From positions 83,909 through 147,908 of the forward strand of contig JAHDSQ010000014.1 of assembly GCA_018432615.1 (NCBI GenBank): a stretch of 64,000 bases of DNA, read 5' to 3'. Positions 44,546-54,162 of the stretch are shown one piece after another; position 1 is the stretch's first letter; each line of letters begins with the position of its first letter. The translations under genes were made by a program, and so were the position numbers. Origin of the DNA: Clostridia bacterium. GTDB lineage: Bacteria > Bacillota > Peptococcia > DRI-13 > SM3-B62. The notes beneath the pieces are model-generated. The model saw only the letters and a list, made by a program, of their open reading frames with translations. It ran no database searches and was not told where the DNA came from.

Positions 44546-45970
44546 ATGGATGTAATATATGAGATAGCGAAGAGAAAACAATTAAATATGGGAGAATTGA
44601 CCTTAGGAGATTGTATCGAAATTGCAAAGGAAGCAGAAGCAAGAGTCAGCGACGTGGTAATAGCGGAAGCAATGGAAGTAAATAAAATGAGCAGATCCGA
44701 AGTTAATTCGGCAGTAATCAGCAGTTTTTCCCACAATCTTTATGCGCTGGAACTGGGGATTACCACAGGATCAAGCTTTCTTTTCGGTACAATCGGCAAA
44801 GAGCTTACAAGAAATGGTGCTCCGAAAATAGTTGAAGATAAATTTCTTAATAAAGCCCTTGCTTACACCCTTGGCACTCAAGTCGGCAATCATTCGGTCG
44901 GTTTAGAACCCTGTGCAGGGACAGGGGACTCCTGCCCTTACGCAGGTTTTATGCAAGCGATGCTGGAAGAAATTGAGGATCAGGATACTATCGCCCGAGC
45001 TTGTGCCGTAGTTCTTAAAATCGGCACTATATTCAGAGTGGGGAAAACCACTACTGGATGCAATATGGAAGGGTTTGGTGCCGGTGCGGCGGCTTTGGCG
45101 GCAGGGTTTACCGAATTAGCGGGAGGGACGCCGGAACAGTTAGGAAAAGCAGTAGTCCTAGCTATTTCGCCTACGATTGCCAATCCTTGTACTCCAAGAG
45201 TTATGGTGGCCGGTCTTTGCGCAACTCATATCGGAGGAGCAGTCATGGTAGGAAAACTAGCCAGTCATTTGGCAGTGCATACCACAATTCCGGTAAATGT
45301 TCCTGTGGATGTGATGATATCCATGGCTGCGGCTGTTCATCCTGTTTCGGCAAAAACGGTAGTACCCGTAGTAATACAATACATGGAACCGTTTTTCAAA
45401 ACTAATACTGCTGTTGAGGATTATGTGACCGATGATATTAAAGAGGAAGAGCAAAAGAGAAAAGAAGATATTATAAAAAAAGCCATGCTGGAAGCAAGGT
45501 ATTTGGCTAAAAACTCTAATTCCATCGTGAAGCCTTTTGGAGCGTGTGTGGTAGGAGGAAGCAGCCAGGCGGTAGGTTCGCCGACTAATACGGCCAGAAT
45601 TGCTCATTATTTGACTAAGGGCGAGATAAAGAAAGTAAAAATAGAGTTATACCCCGAGCTTTTTGCCAGGAGAGGGATCAATGTTCCCGGCATCCTGATG
45701 GCCGCTGTATGGGGGTCAGCCACAGATGACGGCAAAGCTTACCGAAAAATAATGGAGGAAGTAAAGAAACTGGGAATAGAAGTGGAAATACTGCAAAAAG
45801 ATGAGACGCAAATACAAAAGATAACGATCCTGACCACAGAAGGACATTATTCAGTAACGGCTTTAAACCGCGGGGGCGGCAGATTAGTGCTCAGGGATGC
45901 TTTTCCTGATTTGAACGAAGCAAGAGCCATAGCCAATAGACTGAACATCGATCTTGTAGAAGAGAGGTGA
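44546..45970 (+). CDS. hmd: 2-(Hydroxymethyl)glutarate dehydratase, serine-dehydratase-like [4Fe-4S] enzyme
   Basis: A 474-residue single-chain relative of iron-sulfur L-serine dehydratase. The N-terminal ~130 residues are family-like and the catalytic part has GLEPCAGTGDSCPYAGF, TTGCNMEGFGAGAAALAAG and NPCTPRVMVAG, whose cysteines fit a 4Fe-4S cluster. The C-terminal section resembles the beta/ACT-type region (GINVPGILMAAVWGSATDDG). In nicotinate fermentation a serine-dehydratase-like enzyme removes water from 2-(hydroxymethyl)glutarate to give 2-methyleneglutarate. Position between hgd and dmdA fits. Confidence 0.82.
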   Translation: MDVIYEIAKRKQLNMGELTLGDCIEIAKEAEARVSDVVIAEAMEVNKMSRSEVNSAVISSFSHNLYALELGITTGSSFLFGTIGKELTRNGAPKIVEDKFLNKALAYTLGTQVGNHSVGLEPCAGTGDSCPYAGFMQAMLEEIEDQDTIARACAVVLKIGTIFRVGKTTTGCNMEGFGAGAAALAAGFTELAGGTPEQLGKAVVLAISPTIANPCTPRVMVAGLCATHIGGAVMVGKLASHLAVHTTIPVNVPVDVMISMAAAVHPVSAKTVVPVVIQYMEPFFKTNTAVEDYVTDDIKEEEQKRKEDIIKKAMLEARYLAKNSNSIVKPFGACVVGGSSQAVGSPTNTARIAHYLTKGEIKKVKIELYPELFARRGINVPGILMAAVWGSATDDGKAYRKIMEEVKKLGIEVEILQKDETQIQKITILTTEGHYSVTALNRGGGRLVLRDAFPDLNEARAIANRLNIDLVEER

Positions 45971-45974
45971 GATT

Positions 45975-47180
45975 TTGAACATTATTGAAAAACATCTTGC
46001 CAAGGCGGCAGATCTGGAAAAAGTTTCAGTCGGCGAGGATATCCGTTGTAAGGTGAGATTAGTTGTGGCCCATGATGTTACAGGGCCTATGGCTGTTGAA
46101 CAGTTCGCAAAGATTAAGATAGAAGAAGTATTTGATCCTCAAAGGGTCGTTATGGTGATAGATCATATCTACCCTGCTTCGACTGTACAAGCGAGAAACA
46201 TGCATTGGATCTTAAAAGACTTTACAAAAAGATATGGGACTATTCTTTATGAGCACGGGCAGGGTGTTGTTCATCAGATCATCTCAGAAAATCATGCTCA
46301 AAATTACGGCGACATCATAATCGGTGCAGACTCCCATACGTGTACGGCGGGAGGATATGGTGTTATCGGTATTGGCGTCGGTTCTACGGAAGTAGCTGCA
46401 GCCATGGCTACAGGTACTATTGATTTGGAAGTACCGGAGGTAGTTGAGGTTAATTTAACGGGAAGCTTCAAGCCTTTTGTAACTGCCAAGGATTTAGTTT
46501 TGACGCTTATCGGGCGTTTCGGGACAGATGGCTTGACAGATAAGGCTATTTTATTCACAGGTCCGGGGGTAAGAGGTTTAAGTAAAGATGAACGGATGAC
46601 TGTCAGCAATATGGGGATAGAGATGGGTGCAATGATTAGCTTTTTTGCTGATGAAGACAAAGATGAAGGTGTCGCTCAAACAGTAGCTATTGAGTTATCA
46701 GAGATCATACCTGTTGTGGCATGTCCTTATTCTCCCGCTAACATCAAACCTGTTCAGGAAGTGGCAGGAACAGAGGTAACGCAAGTGGTTGCTGGTAGTT
46801 GTACTAACGGCAGGTTGAGTGATATGAAGGCTATAGCAGAGGTATTAAGAGGCAAACATATTCACCCCGATGTCAACATGATCGTAATCCCTGCATCGGC
46901 CAGAGTATACGAAGAGATGGAAAAACACGACTATTGCAAAGTCATCAGAGATGCCGGTGCTGTGCTCTTGAATCCCGGTTGCGGACCATGTTTCGGAGCC
47001 CATCAAGGCTTGGCGGCAGATCGGGACGTGGTGGTTTCAACAACGAACAGAAACTTCCCCGGAAGAATGGGAAGCCGTGAGGCCAAAATTTATTTGGCTT
47101 CTCCTGTTACAGCTGCAAAGGCAGCGGTTCACGGCAGGTTTGTCGATCCGCGAGAGCCAAGTGGCGGGGGGGAGAATTAA
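45975..47180 (+). CDS. dmdA: 2,3-Dimethylmalate dehydratase large subunit
   Basis: A 401-residue aconitase-family large subunit with DSHTCTAGGYGVIGIGVGSTE, the cluster cysteine in VAGSCTNGRLSDM and the pair NPGCGPCFGAHQG. Together with the small subunit it hydrates 2,3-dimethylmaleate to (2R,3S)-2,3-dimethylmalate. The same fold serves isopropylmalate isomerase, but no leu genes are present and every neighbour is a nicotinate-pathway gene. TTG start at 45975 with GAGAGGTG upstream. Confidence 0.85.
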   Translation: MNIIEKHLAKAADLEKVSVGEDIRCKVRLVVAHDVTGPMAVEQFAKIKIEEVFDPQRVVMVIDHIYPASTVQARNMHWILKDFTKRYGTILYEHGQGVVHQIISENHAQNYGDIIIGADSHTCTAGGYGVIGIGVGSTEVAAAMATGTIDLEVPEVVEVNLTGSFKPFVTAKDLVLTLIGRFGTDGLTDKAILFTGPGVRGLSKDERMTVSNMGIEMGAMISFFADEDKDEGVAQTVAIELSEIIPVVACPYSPANIKPVQEVAGTEVTQVVAGSCTNGRLSDMKAIAEVLRGKHIHPDVNMIVIPASARVYEEMEKHDYCKVIRDAGAVLLNPGCGPCFGAHQGLAADRDVVVSTTNRNFPGRMGSREAKIYLASPVTAAKAAVHGRFVDPREPSGGGEN

Positions 47181-47182
47181 CA

Positions 47183-47683
47183 ATGGATATCATAAAAGGA
47201 CGAGTTTGGATTTTCCAAGATAACGTAGATACGGATCAAATTCTACCCGGATATGCAATGGCGGAACCTTTTAATGAATTGGGGAAGTATGCAATGAAGG
47301 GCAGTGAAAAGGTTGATTTTGCAAAGAGGGTCCGTGTCGGGGATATTATTGTTGCCGGTAAAAATTTTGGTTGTGGTTCCAGCAGGGAACAAGCGCCGGT
47401 CGCCCTTAAAGAGGCAGGTGTAGGTTCGGTGATAGCGGCATCGTTTGCCAGGATATTTCGCAGAAATGCCATAAATATAGGGATGCCGGTGCTGGAAGTC
47501 GATTTGCGAGAACATTTCAACGAAGGGGACACCATTAGTGTTGATATCGCTAAAGGGCTGATTTTCAAAGACAATACAACTTTCTACGCCGCACCTCTTT
47601 CAAAAAATGCTTTAGCTACGTTAGAAGCGGGAGGGCTTATTGAAAGAGTTAGAAAAGAGCTGGGCGTGGAGAAAAGGTGGTAG
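47183..47683 (+). CDS. dmdB: 2,3-Dimethylmalate dehydratase small subunit
   Basis: A 166-residue swivelling domain with [10 protein letters not shown] at the start and [17 protein letters not shown] in the middle, hallmarks of LeuD/aconitase small subunits. It completes the active site of DmdA. It starts two bases after dmdA. Confidence 0.87.
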   Translation: MDIIKGRVWIFQDNVDTDQILPGYAMAEPFNELGKYAMKGSEKVDFAKRVRVGDIIVAGKNFGCGSSREQAPVALKEAGVGSVIAASFARIFRRNAINIGMPVLEVDLREHFNEGDTISVDIAKGLIFKDNTTFYAAPLSKNALATLEAGGLIERVRKELGVEKRW

Positions 47684-47688
47684 GTATT

Positions 47689-49542
47689 ATGCAGAAAAGA
47701 ACAATGGAAATAATTTTAGAAGATATTGATAGAATCAGGGCCTATGAAGAAGTATTCAGTGTTGAAATGCCGAAAATAGGGAAAGACGGTTCTGTTATCG
47801 GCCTTCCTAAACCATATCCCAGGGTGGTTCATGGTGTGGAAAGAAGCGGATATCGGATTTATGAACTTGGTAAAAGGGCTGAGGAAACAAACATTCCTGT
47901 TCTTAACCCTATCTTGGGGAGGAACACGGCGGAAGAAACATATAAAGAGTCTGTCGAGATGTACAAAATGGCGGAAAAGCTGGGTATAACCTTGTTTCAC
48001 TTTGTACATGCGGAAGCCACGAGACATATAGATCCCTTAGACGGGCGGGAATTGATTGAACAATCCAGGGGCAAAGGCGGTATTACACCTCTGGGGGAAC
48101 GCAAATACGTTGAATTAGGCGGGGGAACTCTTCACCCGATGCGAATAAATGCCACCGGTGATACCTATCATTTATCAATTTTGAATGCCTTTATTGCCGG
48201 ATTTGACGGAACCGACATCGGTCCGGTCATCCACGTTCACTTTGGGGGAAGGGGCATTCATGATTACAAAACAAAAGTTGTTAACGGCTTCAAATCATTA
48301 GAAATATGCGGAGAGAATAAAATATTTGTACAGATTGATTCCCACAAGCATCTCAACAATATCGGCGGTACCGACGGAATGGCTTTAGCTATGTGTATGT
48401 TGGCGGAGGGTTTGGGAGTGTTGGCCGGACTGCCGAAAGAGCTAAGTGCCGTGCAAATGAATGTGGGAGGGATCAATTTACTTGCCGATTTGGCGGTGAT
48501 GAGGGCTTTTAAAGAACACATTTGGAGCAGCTCCTTAATAGTTGTGCCGGAAACCTTCCAAAATCCGCCTGGGGATTTGATTGCGGAAAGCGCCCATTTT
48601 GCCAGGATGGCTTTGAGCGCGAAACTGGGTGGAGCTAATTTCTATCGGCCGAAGGCGGCGGAATCTGTGGGGATACCGACAGGTGCATCCATGGCAAAAT
48701 CTATTTGGGCTACACAAAACGTTTTCGAAAATACATATAAAGTAGATATTAACGATCCAATGATTGATAAGCGTAAAGAAGAGATATTGACAGAGGCGAT
48801 GGCGGTTCTTGAAGCGACTTTGGGAATAAACAGGACGCTGGATCCTCAAGAAGTGAATGAAGCGTTCTGGAAAAAACACGAGAAAGAGGAATTGATAGAT
48901 AAGATAGTCAATGCGGGAAAAACCGGGATATTGGATGCCCCGCGGGCAGCCGGCTGGGATCTGAAACGTTATGTCAAAACCCATCGGGACAGAGACGGAA
49001 TAAAAAGATATATAAACGGATTTTCTCCCTTGAATATCAATCCTCAAAGGTTTGTCTTCTCTCAAGAGGTAACCGATGTACCGGAGGTTAAAAAACCTAC
49101 CAGAAAAGAAACAGTGGTCTTGGCAACGGTAGGGGCCGATGCCCACGTTAACGGTATAAATATGATCAAGGAGGAACTGGAAAACAACGGGTTTGAGGTT
49201 GTCTATCTGAGGGGCATGAACCTGCCGGAAACGGTTGCAGAAGTTGCAGCTGAAGTGAAAGCCGATGTGATAGGGATCAGCAACCTGTTAGGTCTGGGTA
49301 TCGAACTGTTCCCGAGAGTAGACACAAGGCTAAAAGAACTAAATTTGCGGGATAAGGTCATAGTAGTAGCCGGCGGCAGGATTTCGGAAAAAGAAGAAGA
49401 GCATGTCTATTACGAGACAAAAATAGCAAATGAAGGAGCAGGATTTTTGGGGGCAGACGGGTTTTTCGGCCCGGGAACGGATCCTAAACAATTCATTGAG
49501 TGGTTGACAACAAACTTAAAAAACAAGAAAGGTAGGTGTTAA
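47689..49542 (+). CDS. mgm: 2-Methyleneglutarate mutase (AdoCbl-dependent)
   Basis: A 617-residue B12 enzyme. The N-terminal barrel (about 30-440) resembles other glutamate-mutase/methylmalonyl-mutase-like barrels. The C-terminal cobalamin domain has DxHxxG (DAHVNG, near residue 484) that supplies the histidine ligand to cobalt, and GISNLLGLG. It rearranges 2-methyleneglutarate to 3-methylitaconate by a radical mechanism. ATG 47689 has AAGGTGG nine bases upstream; the frame could start at GTG 47677, overlapping dmdB. Confidence 0.9.
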   Translation: MQKRTMEIILEDIDRIRAYEEVFSVEMPKIGKDGSVIGLPKPYPRVVHGVERSGYRIYELGKRAEETNIPVLNPILGRNTAEETYKESVEMYKMAEKLGITLFHFVHAEATRHIDPLDGRELIEQSRGKGGITPLGERKYVELGGGTLHPMRINATGDTYHLSILNAFIAGFDGTDIGPVIHVHFGGRGIHDYKTKVVNGFKSLEICGENKIFVQIDSHKHLNNIGGTDGMALAMCMLAEGLGVLAGLPKELSAVQMNVGGINLLADLAVMRAFKEHIWSSSLIVVPETFQNPPGDLIAESAHFARMALSAKLGGANFYRPKAAESVGIPTGASMAKSIWATQNVFENTYKVDINDPMIDKRKEEILTEAMAVLEATLGINRTLDPQEVNEAFWKKHEKEELIDKIVNAGKTGILDAPRAAGWDLKRYVKTHRDRDGIKRYINGFSPLNINPQRFVFSQEVTDVPEVKKPTRKETVVLATVGADAHVNGINMIKEELENNGFEVVYLRGMNLPETVAEVAAEVKADVIGISNLLGLGIELFPRVDTRLKELNLRDKVIVVAGGRISEKEEEHVYYETKIANEGAGFLGADGFFGPGTDPKQFIEWLTTNLKNKKGRC

Positions 49543-49546
49543 GGCA

Positions 49547-50686
49547 ATGGAAAAAACAAGAAGAATACCTTGTGTTATCATGCGTGGAGGCACCAGCAAA
49601 GGAATATATATCAAGGGAAACCATCTACCTGCGGACCCCGCGTTAAGAGATAAGACGGTATTAAAAATATATGGCAGTCCTGATGTCAGACAAATAGACG
49701 GGCTGGGGGGAGCGGATCCTTTAACGAGTAAGTTGGCGATAATAGGTCCGCCAACCCGCAGTGATGCCGATGTAGATTATACCTTTGGACAAGTAAGCAT
49801 CAACGCCCCTTATGTCGATTATTCCGGTAATTGCGGTAACATCTCCTCCGGAGTAGGGCCTTTTGCTATTGATGAAGGTTTAGTAAGAGCACAAGAACCT
49901 CTTACGAAAGTCCGGATCCATAATACCAATACAAGTAAAATATTAGTAGCGGAAGTATCAGTTGAAGACGGAAGGGCGAAAGTGTATGGTGATTGTAAGA
50001 TAGACGGAGTGCCGGGAACCGGCGCAAAAATAATGATGGACTTTGCCGATACCGCGGGCTCCGTTACCGATAAGCTTTTGCCTACAGGAAAGACGGTAGA
50101 TGTTATTAAAACTAAAAAAGGTGAAATTCAAGCTTCGATTGTTGACTGTGCCAACCCCTGTGTTTTTGTGAGGGCAAAAGACGTTGGGATGAAAGGTACG
50201 GAAACGCCGCAAGAGGTAAATAGCAATAAAGAACTGTTAGAGTTATTAGAAGAAATCAGGGCAAAAACAGCGGTAATGATTGGCATGGCAACAGATGAGA
50301 AAATAGCCATAGAAAAGAGTCCTGCTTTTCCGATGATTGCGTTCGTAGCCCCGGCCAGTGATTATATTAACTTTACAACAGGTAAAACAATCAAAAAGGA
50401 CGAGGTTGATTTTGTCTCCAGGCTGATGTTTATGCAAGTACTACACAAGACATATGCGGGTACGGGTACCGTGTGTACCGGAGTCGCCGCCAAGATCCCC
50501 GGGACAATAGTTAATGAGGCCATACCTCATATTGACAAAATCGATGTGATCAGGATCGGGCATCCGGCCGGAGTTATTGAAGTAGAAGCCAAAGTGGTAG
50601 ACGGCGAAGTGAAAAGAGCAGCTTTTTCCAGAACCGCCAGGAGGATACTTGAGGGTTATGTCTGGATAAAAGAAGACGATCAATAA
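49547..50686 (+). CDS. mii: 3-Methylitaconate delta-isomerase
   Basis: A 379-residue PrpF/diaminopimelate-epimerase-fold protein with MRGGTSKGIYIKGNHLP near residues 12-28, Lys62 in LTSKLAI and Cys96 in SGNCGNISSGVGPFAI. Mii moves the double bond of 3-methylitaconate to give 2,3-dimethylmaleate. Length and motifs fit the E. barkeri enzyme. It starts four bases after the mgm stop. Confidence 0.88.
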   Translation: MEKTRRIPCVIMRGGTSKGIYIKGNHLPADPALRDKTVLKIYGSPDVRQIDGLGGADPLTSKLAIIGPPTRSDADVDYTFGQVSINAPYVDYSGNCGNISSGVGPFAIDEGLVRAQEPLTKVRIHNTNTSKILVAEVSVEDGRAKVYGDCKIDGVPGTGAKIMMDFADTAGSVTDKLLPTGKTVDVIKTKKGEIQASIVDCANPCVFVRAKDVGMKGTETPQEVNSNKELLELLEEIRAKTAVMIGMATDEKIAIEKSPAFPMIAFVAPASDYINFTTGKTIKKDEVDFVSRLMFMQVLHKTYAGTGTVCTGVAAKIPGTIVNEAIPHIDKIDVIRIGHPAGVIEVEAKVVDGEVKRAAFSRTARRILEGYVWIKEDDQ

Positions 50687-50701
50687 AGGGTGTGTTGCTT
50701 G

Positions 50702-52141
50702 ATGAAGGCAAATACTTTTGTCTACGATGTTGGAAGTACCTATACAAAATTATCGGCATTTACCGTAAATAAAGGCGAAATAAATTTCATTGCGCGTACG
50801 CAAGTTCCGACGACGATTGACGATATTGGCAAAGGCTTTCAAAACGCAAGAAGAAACATTGAGAAAGCAGATGGCTGCGAGATCTCAAAGGAAGTTATGA
50901 TCTTTTCCTCCAGCAGTGCCGCGGGAGGGCTGAGGATGGTTGCTTTGGGATACATGCCGAGAGTTACGGCTAAGGCAGCCAAAGAAGTGGCCATGAGTGC
51001 AGGAGCCAGAGTATTAGAAATAATATCCCAGGAAGACCAAGTTGAGTTCCGCATCCAGGTGCTGCGTGAAATAAAGCCTGACATCATACTTCTGGCAGGA
51101 GGAACCGATGGCGGTGATAAGGATTCGTTGATCGAAAACGCTCAAAACATCGTTAAAGCAGAAGTCAAGTCCGTAGTGATTATTGCAGGCAATAAAAACG
51201 CCCAGCCGGAGGTTGAGCGGATATTAAAGGCAAACAGTATTGAAACAATACGAGTACCGAATGTCATGCCCAATATCCACGAGTTAATAGCGAAACCGGC
51301 GCGAGAGGCTATTCACGGACAGTTCATCAAACAGATAACCAAAGCCAAGGGTTTAAAGAAGATGACAAGCCAGATTTCCAACAATAAAGTTATACCAACG
51401 CCGGGCGCTGTTTTATTGGCTGCTGAATTATTGGCCAAAGGAACTCATAAGGAAGAAGGAGTCGGTGATGTTCTAGTTATTGATGTTGGAGGTGCTACCA
51501 CCGATGTCCATTCTGTTTTGCCTGAATTGGAGAAACTTAGCATTGAAGAACGGGGCTTGTTGGTCAATAATGAAAAACAAACCACCTACCGCACCGTTGA
51601 GGGCAATCTCGGGCTTAGAGTGAGTGCTACCGGGATAATCGATACCGTAGGCCCGGAAGGTGCCTTAGCCAAGGTCGATAAAAAGGGAGATGACTTGGAG
51701 GAAAAAATTGTGGAGTATGCTCATTTCCTGGAGAGAAACACTGAACATGTGGGTAAGACGGAGCTCGAGAAGGAATTTGATATTGCCTTAGCTATATCGG
51801 CAATAGAGATAGCCTTAAAAAGGCACGCAGGATACATTGCCCGGAATTTTGACCCCTTGATGGGGGTAGCACCAGGGACTCCGGTCGGAAGAGATTTAAG
51901 GAAAGTAAAATATGTTATAGCGGTTGGCGGGATATTTGCGTATTCATCGCCTGAAATAAGGCGGTATGTTTTAGAAAAGGCTTTTAAAAATCCCGGAATA
52001 TCTCTGCTTCCGGAAGTTCCGTGCTTTGTATTTGATGATAAATATATAATGTATGCAATCGGTGTGTTAGCTCAAGAATATCCTGATATGACACTTAGAT
52101 TTGCCAAAAAGTATTTCAAATTGGAGGAGGAATCAGAATGA
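50702..52141 (+). CDS. MutL/GlmL-like ASKHA protein, probable reactivase of methyleneglutarate mutase
   Basis: A 479-residue protein of the acetate-kinase/HSP70 superfamily with FVYDVGSTYTKLSAF at the start and VLVIDVGGATTDVHSV in the second domain. These are nucleotide-binding phosphate loops as in MutL/GlmL, which accompanies glutamate mutase genes and is thought to reactivate or chaperone the B12 enzyme. Here it is placed after mgm-mii and overlaps dml by four bases, so its client is probably Mgm. ATG 50702 is 11 bases after AAAGGG, a weak ribosome site. Confidence 0.8.
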   Translation: MKANTFVYDVGSTYTKLSAFTVNKGEINFIARTQVPTTIDDIGKGFQNARRNIEKADGCEISKEVMIFSSSSAAGGLRMVALGYMPRVTAKAAKEVAMSAGARVLEIISQEDQVEFRIQVLREIKPDIILLAGGTDGGDKDSLIENAQNIVKAEVKSVVIIAGNKNAQPEVERILKANSIETIRVPNVMPNIHELIAKPAREAIHGQFIKQITKAKGLKKMTSQISNNKVIPTPGAVLLAAELLAKGTHKEEGVGDVLVIDVGGATTDVHSVLPELEKLSIEERGLLVNNEKQTTYRTVEGNLGLRVSATGIIDTVGPEGALAKVDKKGDDLEEKIVEYAHFLERNTEHVGKTELEKEFDIALAISAIEIALKRHAGYIARNFDPLMGVAPGTPVGRDLRKVKYVIAVGGIFAYSSPEIRRYVLEKAFKNPGISLLPEVPCFVFDDKYIMYAIGVLAQEYPDMTLRFAKKYFKLEEESE

Positions 52142-53001
52142 AAAAAACCACTCAATTGAGGAAGCTACTGGCTGCTCCGGATATTCTTGTCGCGCCGGGA
52201 GCACATGATGCCATAGCGGCAAAAATAATTGAAAAAGTCGGTTTCCAAGCAGTATACGTGACAGGATATGGACAGGCTGCCAGCCATTTAGGAAGGCCGG
52301 ATGTGGGGTTAATCACTTTGAACGAAATGGTAGCCAGAGCCGGCAATATCGTGGAAACAGTAGATATACCAGTAATAGCCGATGCGGATACAGGCTTTGG
52401 GAACGCCATAAATGTAATGCGTACGGTCAGGGAATACGAAAAAGCAGGTGTGGCCGGTTTGCAATTGGAGGATCAAGTAGCCCCCAAAAAATGCGGGCAT
52501 ATGAAGGGTCGGGAAGTTGTCACAAAAGAAGAAATGGTGTGGAAAATCAAAGCGGCTGTCGACGTCAGACAGGATCCGGATTTAGTGATAATTGCCAGGA
52601 CTGACGCCCGAACCATAGACGGGATAGATGCAGCGATAAGCAGAGCAAAGGCTTATGAAGAAGCCGGTGCCGATGTGCTGTTTATCGAGTCGCCGGAGAG
52701 TGTTGAAGAAATGAGAAAAATAACCTCAAGTATTAAAGTGCCTGTTTTGGCAAACATGGTCGAAGGTGGCAGGACCCCTTTGTTAAACAACGAAGAATTA
52801 GAAAAAATAGGATTTGGCATAGTGATTTATCCCACAGCATCAACATACATTACGGCCAAAAGCGTTATGAAACTGATGGAGACATTGAAAGAAAAAGGAA
52901 CGACAGAAAGCCTTATTGATGAAATGATAACTTTTTCGGGTTTCAATGAATTAATAGGTCTGGGTGATATAAGAGGGCTTGAAGCAAAGTTCTTGAAGTA
53001 G
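52138..53001 (+). CDS. dml: 2,3-Dimethylmalate lyase
   Basis: A 287-residue member of the isocitrate lyase/PEP mutase superfamily, related to methylisocitrate lyase PrpB. It has ADADTGFGNAINV, the acid-base motif KKCGHMKGR, and IIARTDART. It splits 2,3-dimethylmalate into propionate and pyruvate, the last step of the pathway. No prpC or prpD is nearby, favouring Dml over methylisocitrate lyase. The ATG overlaps the upstream stop (ATGA). Confidence 0.87.
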   Translation: MKKTTQLRKLLAAPDILVAPGAHDAIAAKIIEKVGFQAVYVTGYGQAASHLGRPDVGLITLNEMVARAGNIVETVDIPVIADADTGFGNAINVMRTVREYEKAGVAGLQLEDQVAPKKCGHMKGREVVTKEEMVWKIKAAVDVRQDPDLVIIARTDARTIDGIDAAISRAKAYEEAGADVLFIESPESVEEMRKITSSIKVPVLANMVEGGRTPLLNNEELEKIGFGIVIYPTASTYITAKSVMKLMETLKEKGTTESLIDEMITFSGFNELIGLGDIRGLEAKFLK

Positions 53002-53027
53002 TGGAATGGGGTCCAAGTGATAAAATG

Positions 53028-53058
53028 AGGCAGACAGTAAATTAAACTGTCTGCCTTT
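53028..53058. terminator. Terminator between dml and the convergent chemoreceptor gene
   Basis: AGGCAGACAGT (53028-53038) pairs with ACTGTCTGCCT (53046-53056), with A residues before and T residues after, so it can stop transcripts arriving from both sides. Confidence 0.9.
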
Positions 53059-53088
53059 GACATTGTATGAAATGTATGTTAATAATCC

Positions 53089-53931
53089 TCACTGGAATTC
53101 GGATACTTCATTTGTCAACATATTTAATTCCTGAGCCATAGAGGTCAACTCTTCACTGGATGCAGCTATCTCTTGAATAATGCCGGCCTGATTCTTTATG
53201 AAGGACTCTAATTCCTGACTATGGTTACCAAACTCCGCAAATGACTTTTCTATATGAAAAATAATTTCTCGAATCTGCTTAACCGCATCGGAACTATTAT
53301 GTGCCAGTTTTCTTACTTCGTCTGCCACAACCTTGAATCCGCTTCCTATCGTTCCTACCCTTCCGGCTTCGATAGCAGCATTTAACCCTAAAATGTTTGT
53401 TTGAGATGCGATGCTGTTGATGTGGTCAATTATACTCTCATAGCTTTTTATATTTACAGCCAGGTCATCACTGGATTGTCTCATCTCATTACTGGATGAT
53501 ACAATTGTTTCTGATTGCATGCTTAATTCTTGTAACGACTGGGCAAGGTTTTCAGAGGAAGATGTCAGTTTGTCGGCGGTGTTTTTAATAATATATTGCT
53601 TATCTATCCTCTCTGTTGTTACAATACAACCCACTGCTTCTTCGTGCTCATCTAAGAAAGGTATGGCACAGGCTATATAAGGGATACCCCAAGCGGATTT
53701 TTCCTTGCTTACTTCCACAGTAAGTCTTTTTTTCTCTATCATACATTTTTCACCAACCGATCCGGGTTTCATTTTTTCACCAACCACGAGACCGAAATCT
53801 AAATTATCTGCAGGCACATACATTGTACAAGTATCTCCTTCAAAAAGTGAAAAGCCGATATCAGAAGCAATAACAGAATTAAAATAAGGTGCAATATGTT
53901 TGAACATATGCAATATTTCTTGTCCATTCAT
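53089..53931 (-). CDS. Soluble chemoreceptor, sigma-54 controlled, probable nicotinate taxis receptor
   Basis: A 280-residue methyl-accepting protein without membrane segments. An N-terminal domain of ~105 residues (APYFNSVIASDIGFSLFEGD) is homologous to that of the receptor at 60539. A short coiled coil follows, with the conserved tip SIASQTNILGLNAAIEAGRVG and VVADEVRKLAHNSSDAV. ATG 53931 (MNGQEIL) is chosen by spacing from GGAGGG and by alignment to the paralogue. Its promoter and upstream palindromes match those of ndhF, so it is predicted to be co-induced with nicotinate catabolism and to steer the cell toward the compound or report on the metabolism of it. Confidence 0.85.
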   Translation of the reverse strand: MNGQEILHMFKHIAPYFNSVIASDIGFSLFEGDTCTMYVPADNLDFGLVVGEKMKPGSVGEKCMIEKKRLTVEVSKEKSAWGIPYIACAIPFLDEHEEAVGCIVTTERIDKQYIIKNTADKLTSSSENLAQSLQELSMQSETIVSSSNEMRQSSDDLAVNIKSYESIIDHINSIASQTNILGLNAAIEAGRVGTIGSGFKVVADEVRKLAHNSSDAVKQIREIIFHIEKSFAEFGNHSQELESFIKNQAGIIQEIAASSEELTSMAQELNMLTNEVSEFQ

Positions 53932-53978
53932 TAAAACCATTCCCTCCAATTAAATTTATAGATAAAAATACTAAATAC

Positions 53979-53993
53979 GCAATAATCATGCCA
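53979..53993 (-). promoter_or_regulatory. Sigma-54 promoter of the soluble chemoreceptor gene
   Basis: On the minus strand TGGCATGATTATTGC, identical to the first 15 bases of the ndhF promoter at 34705. GG and GC are ten bases apart. It lies 48 bases upstream of the chosen ATG. Confidence 0.83.
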
Positions 53994-54045
53994 AATGCGC
54001 AAACGTGCGGCCCTTAAACAAAAGATAAAAACAAACAAAAGAACA

Positions 54046-54162
54046 TCTCATTTTTGAAATAGTACCTTGTTGTTTAAGAGGCAAGAATAAATCATAAACT
54101 ATATAGCATTGGCCTTAAAATACAAGCGATTTCACGAATGAAATGGTCTTTCACTTATGAAA
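54046..54162. promoter_or_regulatory. Palindromic activator sites upstream of the chemoreceptor gene
   Basis: Three copies: TCTCA-TTTT-TGAAA (54046-54059, one mismatch), TTTCA-CGAA-TGAAA (54130-54143) and TTTCA-CTTA-TGAAA (54149-54162). The last two are offset by 19 bases, nearly two helical turns. The nearest site is 53 bases upstream of the -24 element. The rest of the gap from 53994 to 54296 holds no ORF I can support; a TATAAT at 54244-54249 may serve the next gene. Confidence 0.7.

Noticed and set aside
45975..47683. leuC-leuD (isopropylmalate isomerase)
   Set aside because: The motifs are shared, but no other leucine genes are near and all neighbours belong to the nicotinate pathway.
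52138..53001. prpB methylisocitrate lyase with mii as prpF
   Set aside because: No prpC or prpD is present, while mgm, dmdA and dmdB are, favouring dimethylmalate lyase and methylitaconate isomerase.
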